From positions 806,001 to 870,000 of the forward strand of contig NZ_CP166990.1 in assembly GCF_046197865.1 (NCBI RefSeq): a stretch of 64,000 bases of DNA, given 5' to 3'. Shown in pieces: positions 10,801 to 20,722 of the stretch. Numbering within the stretch: position 1 is the stretch's first letter; each line of letters starts with the position of its first letter. Source of the stretch: JAHKLT01 sp046197865 (lineage in GTDB: Archaea > Methanobacteriota > Methanobacteria > Methanobacteriales > Methanobacteriaceae). The notes below the pieces were generated by a model, which saw nothing but the letters and a program-made list of their open reading frames with translations, searched no databases and was not told where the DNA came from. The translations under genes and the position numbers were made by a program.

Positions 10801-13618
10801 TGTTAATAATGTATATACCTATAACAATTCGTTTATATCTTCAAATATAATTATTAATGATTGTTTAAATATAACATTATCTTTTAATAACTTCACTGCC
10901 TTTGATAAAGATAATATTTTTATTCATATTGTTGATTCAAGTAATACACAAATTTATGAAAATTATTTTGTAATAAATAATTGTTATTCTTTTAAAGCGA
11001 TTTTAATGGACAATTCATTAGATAATAATATTTATAATAATGTTTTTGAAGGTATAGGAGAAAATATTATTTTTATAGAATCTAATAAGTCAAAATATAA
11101 TAATATTTTTAGTAATATGATGACATTAGAAGGATATTCAATTTTTGCTTATTTTGGCTTTGATGCTCATTATGATTTAATTAAATATAATGATATTGTT
11201 TTAAATGGAACAAATACTATTACTAATCAATCAGGTATTTATTATTATGGTTCTTCTTCCAGTAATAAAATTTATGAAAATAATATTGTTTCATATTCTA
11301 TAAATGGTGGAGATTATGCTATTTATTTAGTAGAAAAAGAAAATTTATTTAATCAAATCATTGGTAATTATTTGATTTGTGATAATGGTTTATTAAGGGC
11401 AGATTATGCAGTATTTGCTCATTTCGCTTTTATTGTTAATAATACTCCTTTTTATATTTATGTTTCTGAGAAAGGTAGTGATATAGAAGGTGATGGTAGT
11501 GAATTTAATCCATATAAGTCTATAAGTTTTGCTTTAAAAAATGCTTTAAATAAATGTGTCATAATTTTGCTTAAAGGTACATATAATGAGAATAGTTTAA
11601 TGATTGATAAAAACATTACAATTACTGCTATTAATACTGAAGGTGATGTTTTCATTGATGTTGAAGGTAAACAATTATTTACAATATTATCTGGAGCTAT
11701 TTTAACAGTTAATGCTTTAAAAATTTTCAATGCTCATTCTATAAGTGGCGGTTCTGTTTTCATGAATAATGGTACATTAATTATTAATAATTCTATATTT
11801 TATGACAATTCTGCTTTTTGTATAGACCATAGTCATGACTGTGGATATGGTGGTGTAATATTAAACTATGGGGATTTAATAATTAATAGTAGTAATTTTT
11901 ATAAGAATCTAGCACATAAAGGTGGGGTCTTAGCTGATTTTGGAGAAACTATAATTGAAAATTCATTATTTTATGATAATTCTGCTACTAATGGTGGAGT
12001 TATATTTACTGATAGTGAAAATGAATTAATGATTATGAATTCGGTGTTTTATAATAATTCTGCACTTAAAACTTTAGATTTTTGTGTTTTGAATATTATA
12101 AAAGTCGGCAGTTCAGCACAACATGGAGATTACTATAATTATTTTACAGAATGTTGTAAATATGTTATGATTGGACTTGATGCGAGTGATAATGGAATTG
12201 GTAGAGGGGGAGCCATATTTAGTAATTCTCCAATCAGCATATACAATTCTTTATTCGAAGCTAATATGGCTAGTAATGGCGGAGCAATTGCTCAATATTG
12301 TAGTTTTGGAGAAAAATCTACTTTTGTCCCTACAGCTTCTTTGTTAATAGTTAATTCCACATTTAATTTTAATGAAGCACGAGATATTAATTATGGTAAT
12401 TTGACATTAATTGAAAATATTAATCGACTTATGGTTATCCAAGCAGTTAATGGTGGAGCTATATATGGCACTTTAACCAATTGTACTATTTTGAATTCTG
12501 TATTTACTAATAATGGTGCTGATAAAGATGGGGGAGCATTATATATTCAATCTCCAAATGGTATTATTGATGATTCTACTTTTATGTTTAATTCTGCTAG
12601 TGGTTATGGTGGAGCTTTAAATTTATTTGGTAATTTTTTAGTTACAAATACAATCATAAGCAATAATTCTGCATATGATGGTGGTGGAATTTATTATGAG
12701 TCATATGATGAATATGGACATATGTTAAATAATTTAAATATATTTAATAGTACTATTTCAAATAATATTGGTTTAGTTAGTGGTGGAGCATTAGTTGTTA
12801 GCGGTGGAAATGTTTCTATTACTAATTCTAATATTGAAGGAAATTTAGCTCCTAAAAATCCTACTTTTGTCAATTCTCATGGGTATATATATGCAATTGG
12901 TAATTGGTGGGGTTCTTCTAAAGGACCAGATGATTCTGTCTGGAATAATGCTAATGAATTCAAATCATGGTTAAATGACCCTGTTAATTGGAAACCTATC
13001 ACTATTCCTGATGATAATAATGGTTCTGGTAATGGAGGACCTAATAACCCTAATCCTATTCCTGTTCCTATTCCAAATTTTGGTACAGGTTCTAGTGTGG
13101 GGACTGGTTCTTCATTAGGTAGTTTGGGTAATAGTGCTGGTTCTCAGAATGGTAATGGCGGAAATACAAATTCTGGCAATGGCACAGGGAATAATGGTTT
13201 TGGTACTGGTCAAGGAATTCCTGGTTATAATGGTGGTAATCAAGGAGGTTCTAATAATCCTAATGGCGGTAATAATGGATCAAATATTGCACCTGGAGGA
13301 TTACCTTCAAAAACTGATGGTTCTGGAGATATTATAGGAGATATTTATAGTTATAATAGTCTAAGTAATTCAAATAGTTCAAATATTCATTCTAATTTGA
13401 TGAGTATTGGATTTATTCCTAATGCTGTTGATACTTCTAGTTCTAGTCAAGACACTGGTGCTGGTAGTAGTTCTAGTAGTTCAAGTATTGTACATGAAAT
13501 TTCAGAAATTGAAAAAAATATTTTAAAGAATGAAAATTCAATGTATACCATTATTATTGTTTTAATAATGTTATTTATATTACTTATAATAGGATTTAAA
13601 CACCAAAATAAGGAGTGA
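7883..13618 (+). CDS. Giant adhesin-like protein with C-terminal membrane anchor
   Basis: 1911-residue secreted protein. I start it at ATG 7883, because the GTG 12 bases upstream lies inside the ribosome binding site GGAGGTG (7867-7873), which is 9 bases from this ATG. A signal peptide (about 1-22) is followed by about 1150 residues of NosD-like parallel beta-helix with many short N-N-x-I and I-x-NN rungs. A second block opens near residue 1191 (YVSEKGSD...NPYKSI) and carries GGA(I/V) rungs like those in the neighbouring ALPs. Residues ~1712-1860 are a Gly/Asn/Pro/Ser-rich stalk. The end is a transmembrane helix (~1886-1906) and a short basic tail (KHQNKE). So unlike its neighbours it is membrane-anchored and lacks the ~85-residue repeats. 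Ligand unknown. Confidence 0.9.
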   Translation: MKKLNMIICVMLLLFSINLVAADNFTDVNLDIVNQSNDFDSLYFNENQEDFNEYLDDFNIYDYSICYDQYIRSPQVIFITEDNYENYFNKYTGVINDNADIIGGDILKIGNFTNKAFVIDRKLTITSISDYDTINNGVIYLVSGSDESIITGLRIINTDVTILNNGVQGPRLHGISIMNSNNNVISYNYIRIGKALGVYGMPMGWSSNNTIVYNDIKTSFTTVMPMGLCHNNNISYNIMETLDVREGTTSNVIYYNQFGHADYGGPSTCNNNIISNNYLKCASTSEWCIVLTVAGNSQNTTIINNTVVLGATGISAYGGNIKIEGNTILESVVSIGSFGDNILVSNNTILANYAISGINVNSLEGNFNHNISVCNNSLYFNNTHQGIIVSGYGANIFNNNLYFNNGTYYGIYVNGNYLNIYNNSINMGYYGKGIGINANSAKISNNYIYSVVDDGIELIGSYNVIENNFIYTKARGISINSPNSKCYDNIIDNNVIFSDGYGIFINGLVYHTVISNNIIETNSSEGIYKNIPDENTDDNSDNNINGVIHDASALIIDDNNFYLYFNSEGYLSYTFKEGKVPTIFFTFLTNKNIYFDNKVNIMSNKMGNLLLNVTIHFIGDSSGSIVQDFKFYNNGKTGIILDSVDEILLKNNNLTILSNSNQYIVYGILIKGICEDIIISNNNIYINSKSNNAYGINILANNNQFEFSKNFIISNNNINIFATGLAEGLYTDSLVNSNISNNTINIISDSFAYGIATANIIGRQYGLNITDNIIIIHSKSMVYLIEFHMSDNCNIKNNYLWGEGNGIYGISTYKSSNVTISNNEIFAFGGDLLNIETNDDIMGSGNAAIIILGSSNNIDVFNNLIYTNASKQIIGSELNPTVNFYSNSHIIDNFNYMNYFNNENYLKEGILSSGDVILFNNFTNEIIFIIDISINILSYKNKDFNGILKLISGSNGSNISNLNFNGGILSLSNVNNVYTYNNSFISSNIIINDCLNITLSFNNFTAFDKDNIFIHIVDSSNTQIYENYFVINNCYSFKAILMDNSLDNNIYNNVFEGIGENIIFIESNKSKYNNIFSNMMTLEGYSIFAYFGFDAHYDLIKYNDIVLNGTNTITNQSGIYYYGSSSSNKIYENNIVSYSINGGDYAIYLVEKENLFNQIIGNYLICDNGLLRADYAVFAHFAFIVNNTPFYIYVSEKGSDIEGDGSEFNPYKSISFALKNALNKCVIILLKGTYNENSLMIDKNITITAINTEGDVFIDVEGKQLFTILSGAILTVNALKIFNAHSISGGSVFMNNGTLIINNSIFYDNSAFCIDHSHDCGYGGVILNYGDLIINSSNFYKNLAHKGGVLADFGETIIENSLFYDNSATNGGVIFTDSENELMIMNSVFYNNSALKTLDFCVLNIIKVGSSAQHGDYYNYFTECCKYVMIGLDASDNGIGRGGAIFSNSPISIYNSLFEANMASNGGAIAQYCSFGEKSTFVPTASLLIVNSTFNFNEARDINYGNLTLIENINRLMVIQAVNGGAIYGTLTNCTILNSVFTNNGADKDGGALYIQSPNGIIDDSTFMFNSASGYGGALNLFGNFLVTNTIISNNSAYDGGGIYYESYDEYGHMLNNLNIFNSTISNNIGLVSGGALVVSGGNVSITNSNIEGNLAPKNPTFVNSHGYIYAIGNWWGSSKGPDDSVWNNANEFKSWLNDPVNWKPITIPDDNNGSGNGGPNNPNPIPVPIPNFGTGSSVGTGSSLGSLGNSAGSQNGNGGNTNSGNGTGNNGFGTGQGIPGYNGGNQGGSNNPNGGNNGSNIAPGGLPSKTDGSGDIIGDIYSYNSLSNSNSSNIHSNLMSIGFIPNAVDTSSSSQDTGAGSSSSSSSIVHEISEIEKNILKNENSMYTIIIVLIMLFILLIIGFKHQNKE

Positions 13619-13743
13619 ATTTAATCATTTAACAGTTACTTTTCTTAAAAAAAAAATTGTTATTTGGTAAGTAGATTGTTATAATTTTAATTAATTGTAA
13701 CTAATCTATTTTTAAATTAAATTATTATTAAAATTTAGAGGTG

Positions 13744-16700
13744 ATGTTTATTTATTATAAAAGTAAAGTTTTTCTTTTTGTAGTTTTATGTTTACTTTGT
13801 TTAAGTAATGTTAATGCTAATGAATCAATAGATGAATCATTTTCCAATGAAAATATTGATTATTTATTCGATGATACTATTGAAAATGAATTCATAATAA
13901 TGAATAGTCAAAATTCTAATTTATATGTTGATGCTAATCATGGAAACGATAATAATAATGGAAGTGAATATTATCCGTTTGAAAGTTTAGAAAAAGCTAT
14001 TTCAGTTGCAGAAAACGGATCTAATATATATTTATATGATGGAGTTTATTCGGGTTCAAAAAATTCTAATTTACCTATTTTTGATTCTTTAAAGATTGTT
14101 GGATTGTCAAACAATGTTATTTTAGATGGTGGTAATAATAATTATTTTTTTAAAATAGATAGCAATTGTGTTTTTGAATTAGATAATTTAATTTTCACGA
14201 ATGGTTATTCTTCTTTATATTCTCAAGAATCTATTTTTTTAAATGAAGGTACTCTTATTATCAATAATTCAGTGTTTAATAATATGAATAGCTTTTTAAG
14301 TACTATTTTAAATAAAGGAGTATTAAAAATATATAATTCTAATTTTTCAAATTGTTTTAGCGATAATTATGGTAGTTTAGTTTCTAATGTTGGTGAATCT
14401 TATTTTTATAATTCTTTATTGCTTGGATCAATTTATAATTGTGGCAATATTTCTTTTTACAATTCTAAATTGAATTCTTTTGATTCAGATTATCAATTTA
14501 ATAATGGTATTAAAAATGGTGATAATTATATCAAAGCTGATTATTTGGAAATAGAATATTTTAATGTTTATAATGTGGATAATATTGTTTTAAATAATTC
14601 TATTTTAAAAGCAGCTGCAGTTATTACTTATTCTAATATTTCAATATTTAATAGTAAATGTTCTTTAGATGTTTATGAATGTAATATTTCAGGCTATAAT
14701 TCTTCATTTAATAATATTAAGGCACCTAATTCTTTTTTAAATATTTCTCATTCTATCATTTATTATTTTTATACTAATTTTTATTCGTATGGTAATATGA
14801 ATTATAATTGGTGGGGTGATAATAAAGGACCCCAATTTAGTTTCCCTAATATTGATGCAAAATATTGGATTGTAATGGTTTTTAATTGTAATGAAAATCC
14901 TATTTATGTTGGAACAAATGCTGATTTTATTGTAAGCTTAGCAAAATACACTGATGGAAATAATCTTTTTGATTTAACTGATACTTCTTTTTTAAATTAT
15001 TTAAAAGTATTTTTAGAAGCTGAAAGTGGTTATTTTTTAAATAATGGTGAATATTTAAATAATGGAATATTAATTTCAAATTTAATTGATAATACTGAAG
15101 AAATCATGGTTTATGCTACTGTAGATAATCAAAAACTACGTCTTGCTATTGGAAATGGTAGTTCTAATTATAATTGGTTTGTTTCAAATGATGGGCATAA
15201 TGGTTTTGGGGACGGTAGTGAAGAAAACCCTTTTAAAACATTGGAATTTGCTTTATCTAAGTCTTTAACTGGTAATACTATCTATATTTTAAATGGAACT
15301 TATAAATATGAATGGAATGCAAATTTAATAATTAATAAAAATGTTACTTTTGTTGGTTTGGGAAATGTTACTTTAATCCGGCCTGATAACCTTAATTTCT
15401 TTATTGTTTATGAATGGGGTGTATTAAATTTATTTAATATAAATTTTACTGTTAATTCTAAATATTATATTAATCCTTTAATTGTTTTAAATGGAGGAAT
15501 TGTTAATATTTATAATTCTAATTTTTATGATATAACTACATCAGGAACTATTAATAATTGGAATTATCATTATTCTATTATTCAATCAACTGCAGATAAA
15601 GAGTCTAATGGTATTCTTAATATTTTTAATACTAGTTTTATTAACATTGCAGGTTCAAGTATAAGAGGTTCTGCAGAAGTTAATATTTATGATTCATTGT
15701 TTAGTGAAAATTCTAGGTATTATGGAAATAATGAGGATAAATTTTATTGTATTAATTCAGAATCTAATATAACTATTGTAGGAACTGTATTTTATAAGAA
15801 TGACATTGGTGGAATTTATTTCACTAGTTCTAATTCTAATGATGTTATTAAAATTATTAATTCTAGTTTTATTGAAAATTATTGGTATAGGAACATTAAT
15901 GGTGTTACTAATGATGGTGTCAGTGGCCTGTCAGGAATTTCATCAAATCCTTATAGTATTATTGATGGATGTTATTTTTATGCTAATGAAGGTTCTAGTC
16001 CAAATGTAAAATTTGTATCAGCTAATGAAATTATTAATTCTATTTTTATTAATAATAATAAAGCTGTTTCTTATGCTGATTTTGTTTTTAATTCTACTTT
16101 TATAAACAATGATAATTTTATTTATTATAATGGTGCTTATGTAGGTAGTGGGATTTTATCAGCAGATACGATTTTAAATTCTTCTTTTATTAATAATCAT
16201 GCTGCAATGGGTGGTGCTTTATTTAATGTAAAAAATGTTCATTATTCTGTTTTTATAGATAATTCAGCATATTATTGGGGAAATGATATTTATACTGTAG
16301 ATTCATATGTGTTGAATTGTTCTAGTAATTGGTGGGGTTTTAATCAAAAACCTGATAATGATAGAATTTTTGTATTTGATGGAACATTAATTATTGATAA
16401 TTGGATTATTATGACATTAGAATTAGGTGGCAATATGGTTATTGCATCTTTAAATAATCTTGTAGACAATGATTTAAATATTGTTCCTTTGAATTTTGTT
16501 ATTCCTTCTAGAATAGCTAATTTTTCAACAGATTTTGGTGAATTATCACAAAATATTGTGAATTTATCCAATAATAAAGCAATAACATATATTATTTTTA
16601 ATGAAACTTCAAATGATTTTAATATTTATGCTACAATTGATTATCAAACTTTGGACTTATCTATATTTAATAATAATACTCAAATTTTAATAGATAATAT

Positions 16701-19700
16701 TAGTTTTTATGGGAATGATAATCAGTATAATATATCTTTAATTAACGTCAACGGTCATAGAATTTTTAATCAAACTTTACTTGTTAATATTTATAAAAAT
16801 AACAATCTTTTTGAATCTTTTACATTATTAACAGATGAATATGGTAATACTAATTTCAAAATAGATTATCCTATTGGGGAATACACTATAAATGTATTTT
16901 ATGGGGGAAATGGATATTTTAACTCATGTAATAATACATCTATTATATCTGTTTTAAGTTCTATTACTCACATGAATAGTATAAATTATACATTTTATGG
17001 AAAAAATAATAAGTTTTATGCTACATTAACTGATGTTACAGGTAAAAGATTAGTTAATCAAAGTATCACTTTTAAAATAACTGATTTTAAAGGTAAATCA
17101 AATAATGTTAACACTTTTACAAATTCTTATGGTCGTGCTGAAATACTTTTAGATTTAGATACTGGTGAATATACTATTGATTGTATATTTGATGGAGATA
17201 ATTGGTATGGTTTTAGTAGTTCTAAATCTATAGTATTTGTTTTACCGGTCAATTCTACTATTTATGTTCCTAATGTAACATTATATGGTGTTGGGAATCT
17301 TTATAGTATTATTTTAAAAGATAGTCTTGGTAAAGTTATTGTTGGGGAAAATGTTAAAATTACTATTTCTCAGGGTAATGATTCTTCTATATTTGATGTT
17401 TTAACTGATAATGATGGAATTGCTAGTATTACAATTAATCTTTTGCCAGGAAAATATGATATTTCTGTATTATTTGTTGGGGATAATGTTTATGGTTCTG
17501 CAAGTGGCAAAGCAATATTAATTGTTGAAAAGGTTTTTACTATATTATCTTCCTATTTTTATACTATTATTCCTGTTGGGGGTTATTATTCTGTTGTTTT
17601 AACTGATATGCATGGTAGGAGAATTGCAGGTGAAAATATAAGTTTAAATATTTATAAAGGTCATTTAATAAAGTCATTATATGGTGTTACTGATGGTTTT
17701 GGGGAAGTTAATTTTAAAATTGATTTAACTGAGGGAAATTATTTTGTTATAATTGAATATAATGGAAATATATGGTATATTGAGTCTAGTGAGGCTGCAA
17801 CTATTGTTGTTAGTAATGATATTGATTTAGTAGAAGTATCAATTAATGGTACTGATTTTGTTCAATGTTATGGTGAAAATAGATATTTTGTAATTTCTTT
17901 TGATGATCCTAATGCTTTTTCATTATATGGTAAAACTATTTTAGTTACTATTTCTTCATCAACATGGTCTCAAAGTTATGAAATTTTAACAGATGTTTAT
18001 GGATTTGCAAGATTGCAAATTACATTGAATCCAGGAACTTATAATATTACTTATAGCTATAAAAATACCTTTTATAATTTATATGCAAGTGGTTTTAATT
18101 CTATTATTGTTTACAGAATGCCTGTAAGTATTTTAACATCAGATATGATTATCAACAAAGGTGAAGCAAGATATTATGATCTTAAACTTATTGATATTAA
18201 TGGTAATCCAATAAAAAATATGATTATTAGTGTAAATATATCTGGGATTTTTTATAATATTACTACTAATGCTGATGGTTTGGCACGTTTGATGATTAGT
18301 TTGGATCCTGGTGAGTATGATGTTTCTTATTCTTTTAGTAATGTTAATTATTTATCTTCTAATGGTTCTTCTAAGATTTTGGTTGTGGATTCTGATAAGG
18401 CTAGTACAATTTTAACTGGTGAAGATGTTAGTGGTTTGGATGGTGAAACTTTGAATTTTACTGTTATTTTGTCTGGTTTGTTGGGTAATGGTATTAATGC
18501 TGCTACTGTTTATTTAGATATTACAACTACTGATGGTACTTTTATTAAAACTTTACATGCTATTACTAATTCTAATGGTGAAGTTGTTTTTAAATTAGAC
18601 TTAGATTTTGGTTCTTATATTTTTAAGTCTTATTATAATGGTAATAATCAGCAGTTAGCAAGTTATGCTACTAATTATGTGATTGTTAATGTTTCAGCTA
18701 ATCAGATTAAAACAATCATTAGAGGCCAAGACACTGTTTTGAATTATTCTGATTCTAATTCTAAGTTTTTTATTACTTTAACAGATGCTGAAGGTAATTT
18801 ATTAATAAATAAAGAAATTACTTTTACTATAGGCAATAATAATTATAAGGTTTTAACTGATTCTAGTGGTAGGGCTTATTTGGATGTTTTATTGAATACT
18901 AGTATTTATAAGGTTTTTGTTAGTTTTGCTGGTGAGGGTAATTATACTAAAGCAACAGAAACTTATTTAGTATCAATTTCTAGTGGATTAATCATTATTA
19001 AAGGTGAAGATTTGACTTTGTATTATCGTAATGGTTCACAATACATTATACAGTTGACTGATAATGATGGTAATGCAATAGCTTTTAAAAATATAACATT
19101 TAATATTAATGGTAATAATTATACTAAGACTACTGATAAGGATGGTTTTGCTAGGATTACTATTAATTTAGATCCTAAAGTGTATGATATTTTAACTATT
19201 TTTGATGATGGTGAGTCTAATACATTTAAAAAATCAAAAATAACTGTTTTACCAACTTTAGATTCTGCTGATTTAACTAAATACTTTAGAAATGCTAGTC
19301 AGTTTGAAATTAAGCTTTTAGATAATAAAGGTAATATCATTAAAAATACTGATGTTACTATGAATATTAATGGTGTTATGTATACAAGAACAACTAATGA
19401 TCAGGGTATAGCTACTTTGAGTATTAATTTGATTCCTGGTAAGTATGTTTTAACTGCTGAGGATCCTAATAATGGTTTAAAAGTAAGTTATACTATAAAT
19501 GTATTATCTGTGATTGAAGCATACAATCTTGAAAAGTATCATAGGAATGATTCTCAATATCATGTTAAAATTTTAGATAGTAAAGGTAATCCAATAGCTA
19601 ATACAGATGTCAAAATGAATATTAATGGTGTTATGTATATTCGTAAAACTAATGATGAGGGTATAGCTACTTTGAGTATTAATTTAGATCCTGGTAATTA

Positions 19701-20019
19701 TGTTATAACTGTTTATCATCCTAATAATGATCAAACATATTCCAATACTATTAAAGTTTTACCAACTTTATTTGGTAATGATCTAACACTCAATAATAAG
19801 GATGGTTCTAGCTATGCAGTTAAATTAATTGATGGTATAGGTAAACCAATAGCAAATAAGAACATAACTTTCAATATTAATGGTGTTTTCTACAACAGAC
19901 TAACAGATGTTAATGGAATAGCTAAATTAACTATAAACCTTGATCCTAACCATTACATTATTACATCAACTTACAATGGTTATTCCACATCCAATAGCAT
20001 TGTTGTAAACAAACTTTAA
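13744..20019 (+). CDS. Giant adhesin-like protein, beta-helix plus Ig-like and C-terminal repeats
   Basis: About 2092 residues, same design as the ALP at 605. Signal peptide (hydrophobic to about residue 25), then two beta-helix blocks opening with YVDANHGND near residue 60 and FVSNDGHNG near 476. A long Ig-like/transthyretin-like array starts near residue 979. Four ~85-residue repeats (near 1756, 1842, 1926 and 2010) with RN(G/A/D)SQ and NINGVMY cores follow, very close to the end of the first ALP. No C-terminal anchor. The start is uncertain: GTG at 13741 is part of the AGAGGTG ribosome binding site (13737-13743), ATG 13744 abuts it, and ATT at 13750 would have 6-base spacing. Gene conversion between the ALP 3' ends is plausible. 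Confidence 0.88.
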   Translation: MFIYYKSKVFLFVVLCLLCLSNVNANESIDESFSNENIDYLFDDTIENEFIIMNSQNSNLYVDANHGNDNNNGSEYYPFESLEKAISVAENGSNIYLYDGVYSGSKNSNLPIFDSLKIVGLSNNVILDGGNNNYFFKIDSNCVFELDNLIFTNGYSSLYSQESIFLNEGTLIINNSVFNNMNSFLSTILNKGVLKIYNSNFSNCFSDNYGSLVSNVGESYFYNSLLLGSIYNCGNISFYNSKLNSFDSDYQFNNGIKNGDNYIKADYLEIEYFNVYNVDNIVLNNSILKAAAVITYSNISIFNSKCSLDVYECNISGYNSSFNNIKAPNSFLNISHSIIYYFYTNFYSYGNMNYNWWGDNKGPQFSFPNIDAKYWIVMVFNCNENPIYVGTNADFIVSLAKYTDGNNLFDLTDTSFLNYLKVFLEAESGYFLNNGEYLNNGILISNLIDNTEEIMVYATVDNQKLRLAIGNGSSNYNWFVSNDGHNGFGDGSEENPFKTLEFALSKSLTGNTIYILNGTYKYEWNANLIINKNVTFVGLGNVTLIRPDNLNFFIVYEWGVLNLFNINFTVNSKYYINPLIVLNGGIVNIYNSNFYDITTSGTINNWNYHYSIIQSTADKESNGILNIFNTSFINIAGSSIRGSAEVNIYDSLFSENSRYYGNNEDKFYCINSESNITIVGTVFYKNDIGGIYFTSSNSNDVIKIINSSFIENYWYRNINGVTNDGVSGLSGISSNPYSIIDGCYFYANEGSSPNVKFVSANEIINSIFINNNKAVSYADFVFNSTFINNDNFIYYNGAYVGSGILSADTILNSSFINNHAAMGGALFNVKNVHYSVFIDNSAYYWGNDIYTVDSYVLNCSSNWWGFNQKPDNDRIFVFDGTLIIDNWIIMTLELGGNMVIASLNNLVDNDLNIVPLNFVIPSRIANFSTDFGELSQNIVNLSNNKAITYIIFNETSNDFNIYATIDYQTLDLSIFNNNTQILIDNISFYGNDNQYNISLINVNGHRIFNQTLLVNIYKNNNLFESFTLLTDEYGNTNFKIDYPIGEYTINVFYGGNGYFNSCNNTSIISVLSSITHMNSINYTFYGKNNKFYATLTDVTGKRLVNQSITFKITDFKGKSNNVNTFTNSYGRAEILLDLDTGEYTIDCIFDGDNWYGFSSSKSIVFVLPVNSTIYVPNVTLYGVGNLYSIILKDSLGKVIVGENVKITISQGNDSSIFDVLTDNDGIASITINLLPGKYDISVLFVGDNVYGSASGKAILIVEKVFTILSSYFYTIIPVGGYYSVVLTDMHGRRIAGENISLNIYKGHLIKSLYGVTDGFGEVNFKIDLTEGNYFVIIEYNGNIWYIESSEAATIVVSNDIDLVEVSINGTDFVQCYGENRYFVISFDDPNAFSLYGKTILVTISSSTWSQSYEILTDVYGFARLQITLNPGTYNITYSYKNTFYNLYASGFNSIIVYRMPVSILTSDMIINKGEARYYDLKLIDINGNPIKNMIISVNISGIFYNITTNADGLARLMISLDPGEYDVSYSFSNVNYLSSNGSSKILVVDSDKASTILTGEDVSGLDGETLNFTVILSGLLGNGINAATVYLDITTTDGTFIKTLHAITNSNGEVVFKLDLDFGSYIFKSYYNGNNQQLASYATNYVIVNVSANQIKTIIRGQDTVLNYSDSNSKFFITLTDAEGNLLINKEITFTIGNNNYKVLTDSSGRAYLDVLLNTSIYKVFVSFAGEGNYTKATETYLVSISSGLIIIKGEDLTLYYRNGSQYIIQLTDNDGNAIAFKNITFNINGNNYTKTTDKDGFARITINLDPKVYDILTIFDDGESNTFKKSKITVLPTLDSADLTKYFRNASQFEIKLLDNKGNIIKNTDVTMNINGVMYTRTTNDQGIATLSINLIPGKYVLTAEDPNNGLKVSYTINVLSVIEAYNLEKYHRNDSQYHVKILDSKGNPIANTDVKMNINGVMYIRKTNDEGIATLSINLDPGNYVITVYHPNNDQTYSNTIKVLPTLFGNDLTLNNKDGSSYAVKLIDGIGKPIANKNITFNINGVFYNRLTDVNGIAKLTINLDPNHYIITSTYNGYSTSNSIVVNKL

Positions 20020-20027
20020 AACACCAC

Positions 20028-20041
20028 TTTTTTCTTTTTTT
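20028..20041 (+). terminator. T-rich terminator after the ALP cluster
   Basis: An almost pure T tract of 14 bases begins 8 bases after the ALP stop codon, with no strong stem, as in oligo-T archaeal termination. Confidence 0.5.
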
Positions 20042-20210
20042 AATAAACATTACATATGATATCAATAATAAATTCTCCTAATAAAACCACAAAATATAAA
20101 ATATTTAAAATAATAACAAAAATATAAGAAAATTTCCAATAATATTATAGTTTAATCATAGCTACTTTTCATTATTTACTAACAATAATTCATAACGATT
20201 CACCACTACT

Positions 20211-20264
20211 TTTATATACTATTTTAGATATATCATTTTTTTACATATATCAAATTTTTACATA
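20211..20264 (+). promoter_or_regulatory. padR promoter with tandem 17-bp repeat, candidate PadR operator
   Basis: The TATA box TTTATATA (20211-20218) is followed by two copies of TATATCAxxTTTTTACATA at 20229-20247 and 20246-20264, offset by exactly 17 bp. They cover the expected transcription start and the first transcribed bases. A repressor bound there would block initiation. PadR proteins commonly repress their own operon, so autoregulation is a reasonable inference. Confidence 0.5.
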
Positions 20265-20283
20265 AAATTAATGGAGTTTTTAA

Positions 20284-20700
20284 ATGAAAATAGATGAATC
20301 ATTTTGCAAAGAAAATGATTTTGAAGAATGTAATTTTAAAATGCTTATAAAAAATATTCCAAGTGGATTAATTAGAATGTTGATTTTGTGGATTATAAGT
20401 CAAGGTAAAATCCATGGATATAAAATAATGAAATATCTTGATGAATTTTTTACTGAATTTATAAAAAAAGACATTATTTCTAATTTTAATTCAAGTAAAA
20501 TATATCCTATTTTACATGAAATGGAAAATGAAGAATTAATAATTGGCGATTGGGATATTCACAATAATAAGAAAGTTAAATATTATACTATTACTAAAAA
20601 AGGTGAAGATTTATTAAACCATATTAAATTTAAAAATAAAAAAATTATGAAAAATGATTTATGGGTTAAATTTTTAACTGAAATGGGATTTAGTAGATAA
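20284..20700 (+). CDS. PadR family transcriptional regulator
   Basis: 138 residues with a PadR winged helix: L-x2-LIL-W-I-I-S-x-G-x-I-HGYKIM near residues 32-48, then SSKIYPILHEMENEELI (recognition helix region) and the wing YYTITKKGEDLL. The C-terminal helix is short, as in the small PadR class that dimerises through it. Start ATG with GGAG 7 bases upstream. It lies 22 bases before an ABC exporter pair, a usual arrangement in which PadR represses an efflux system and is released by a toxic ligand; the ligand cannot be read from sequence. Confidence 0.9.
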   Translation: MKIDESFCKENDFEECNFKMLIKNIPSGLIRMLILWIISQGKIHGYKIMKYLDEFFTEFIKKDIISNFNSSKIYPILHEMENEELIIGDWDIHNNKKVKYYTITKKGEDLLNHIKFKNKKIMKNDLWVKFLTEMGFSR

Positions 20701-20722
20701 AATTAATTAAAGAGGTAAATTA

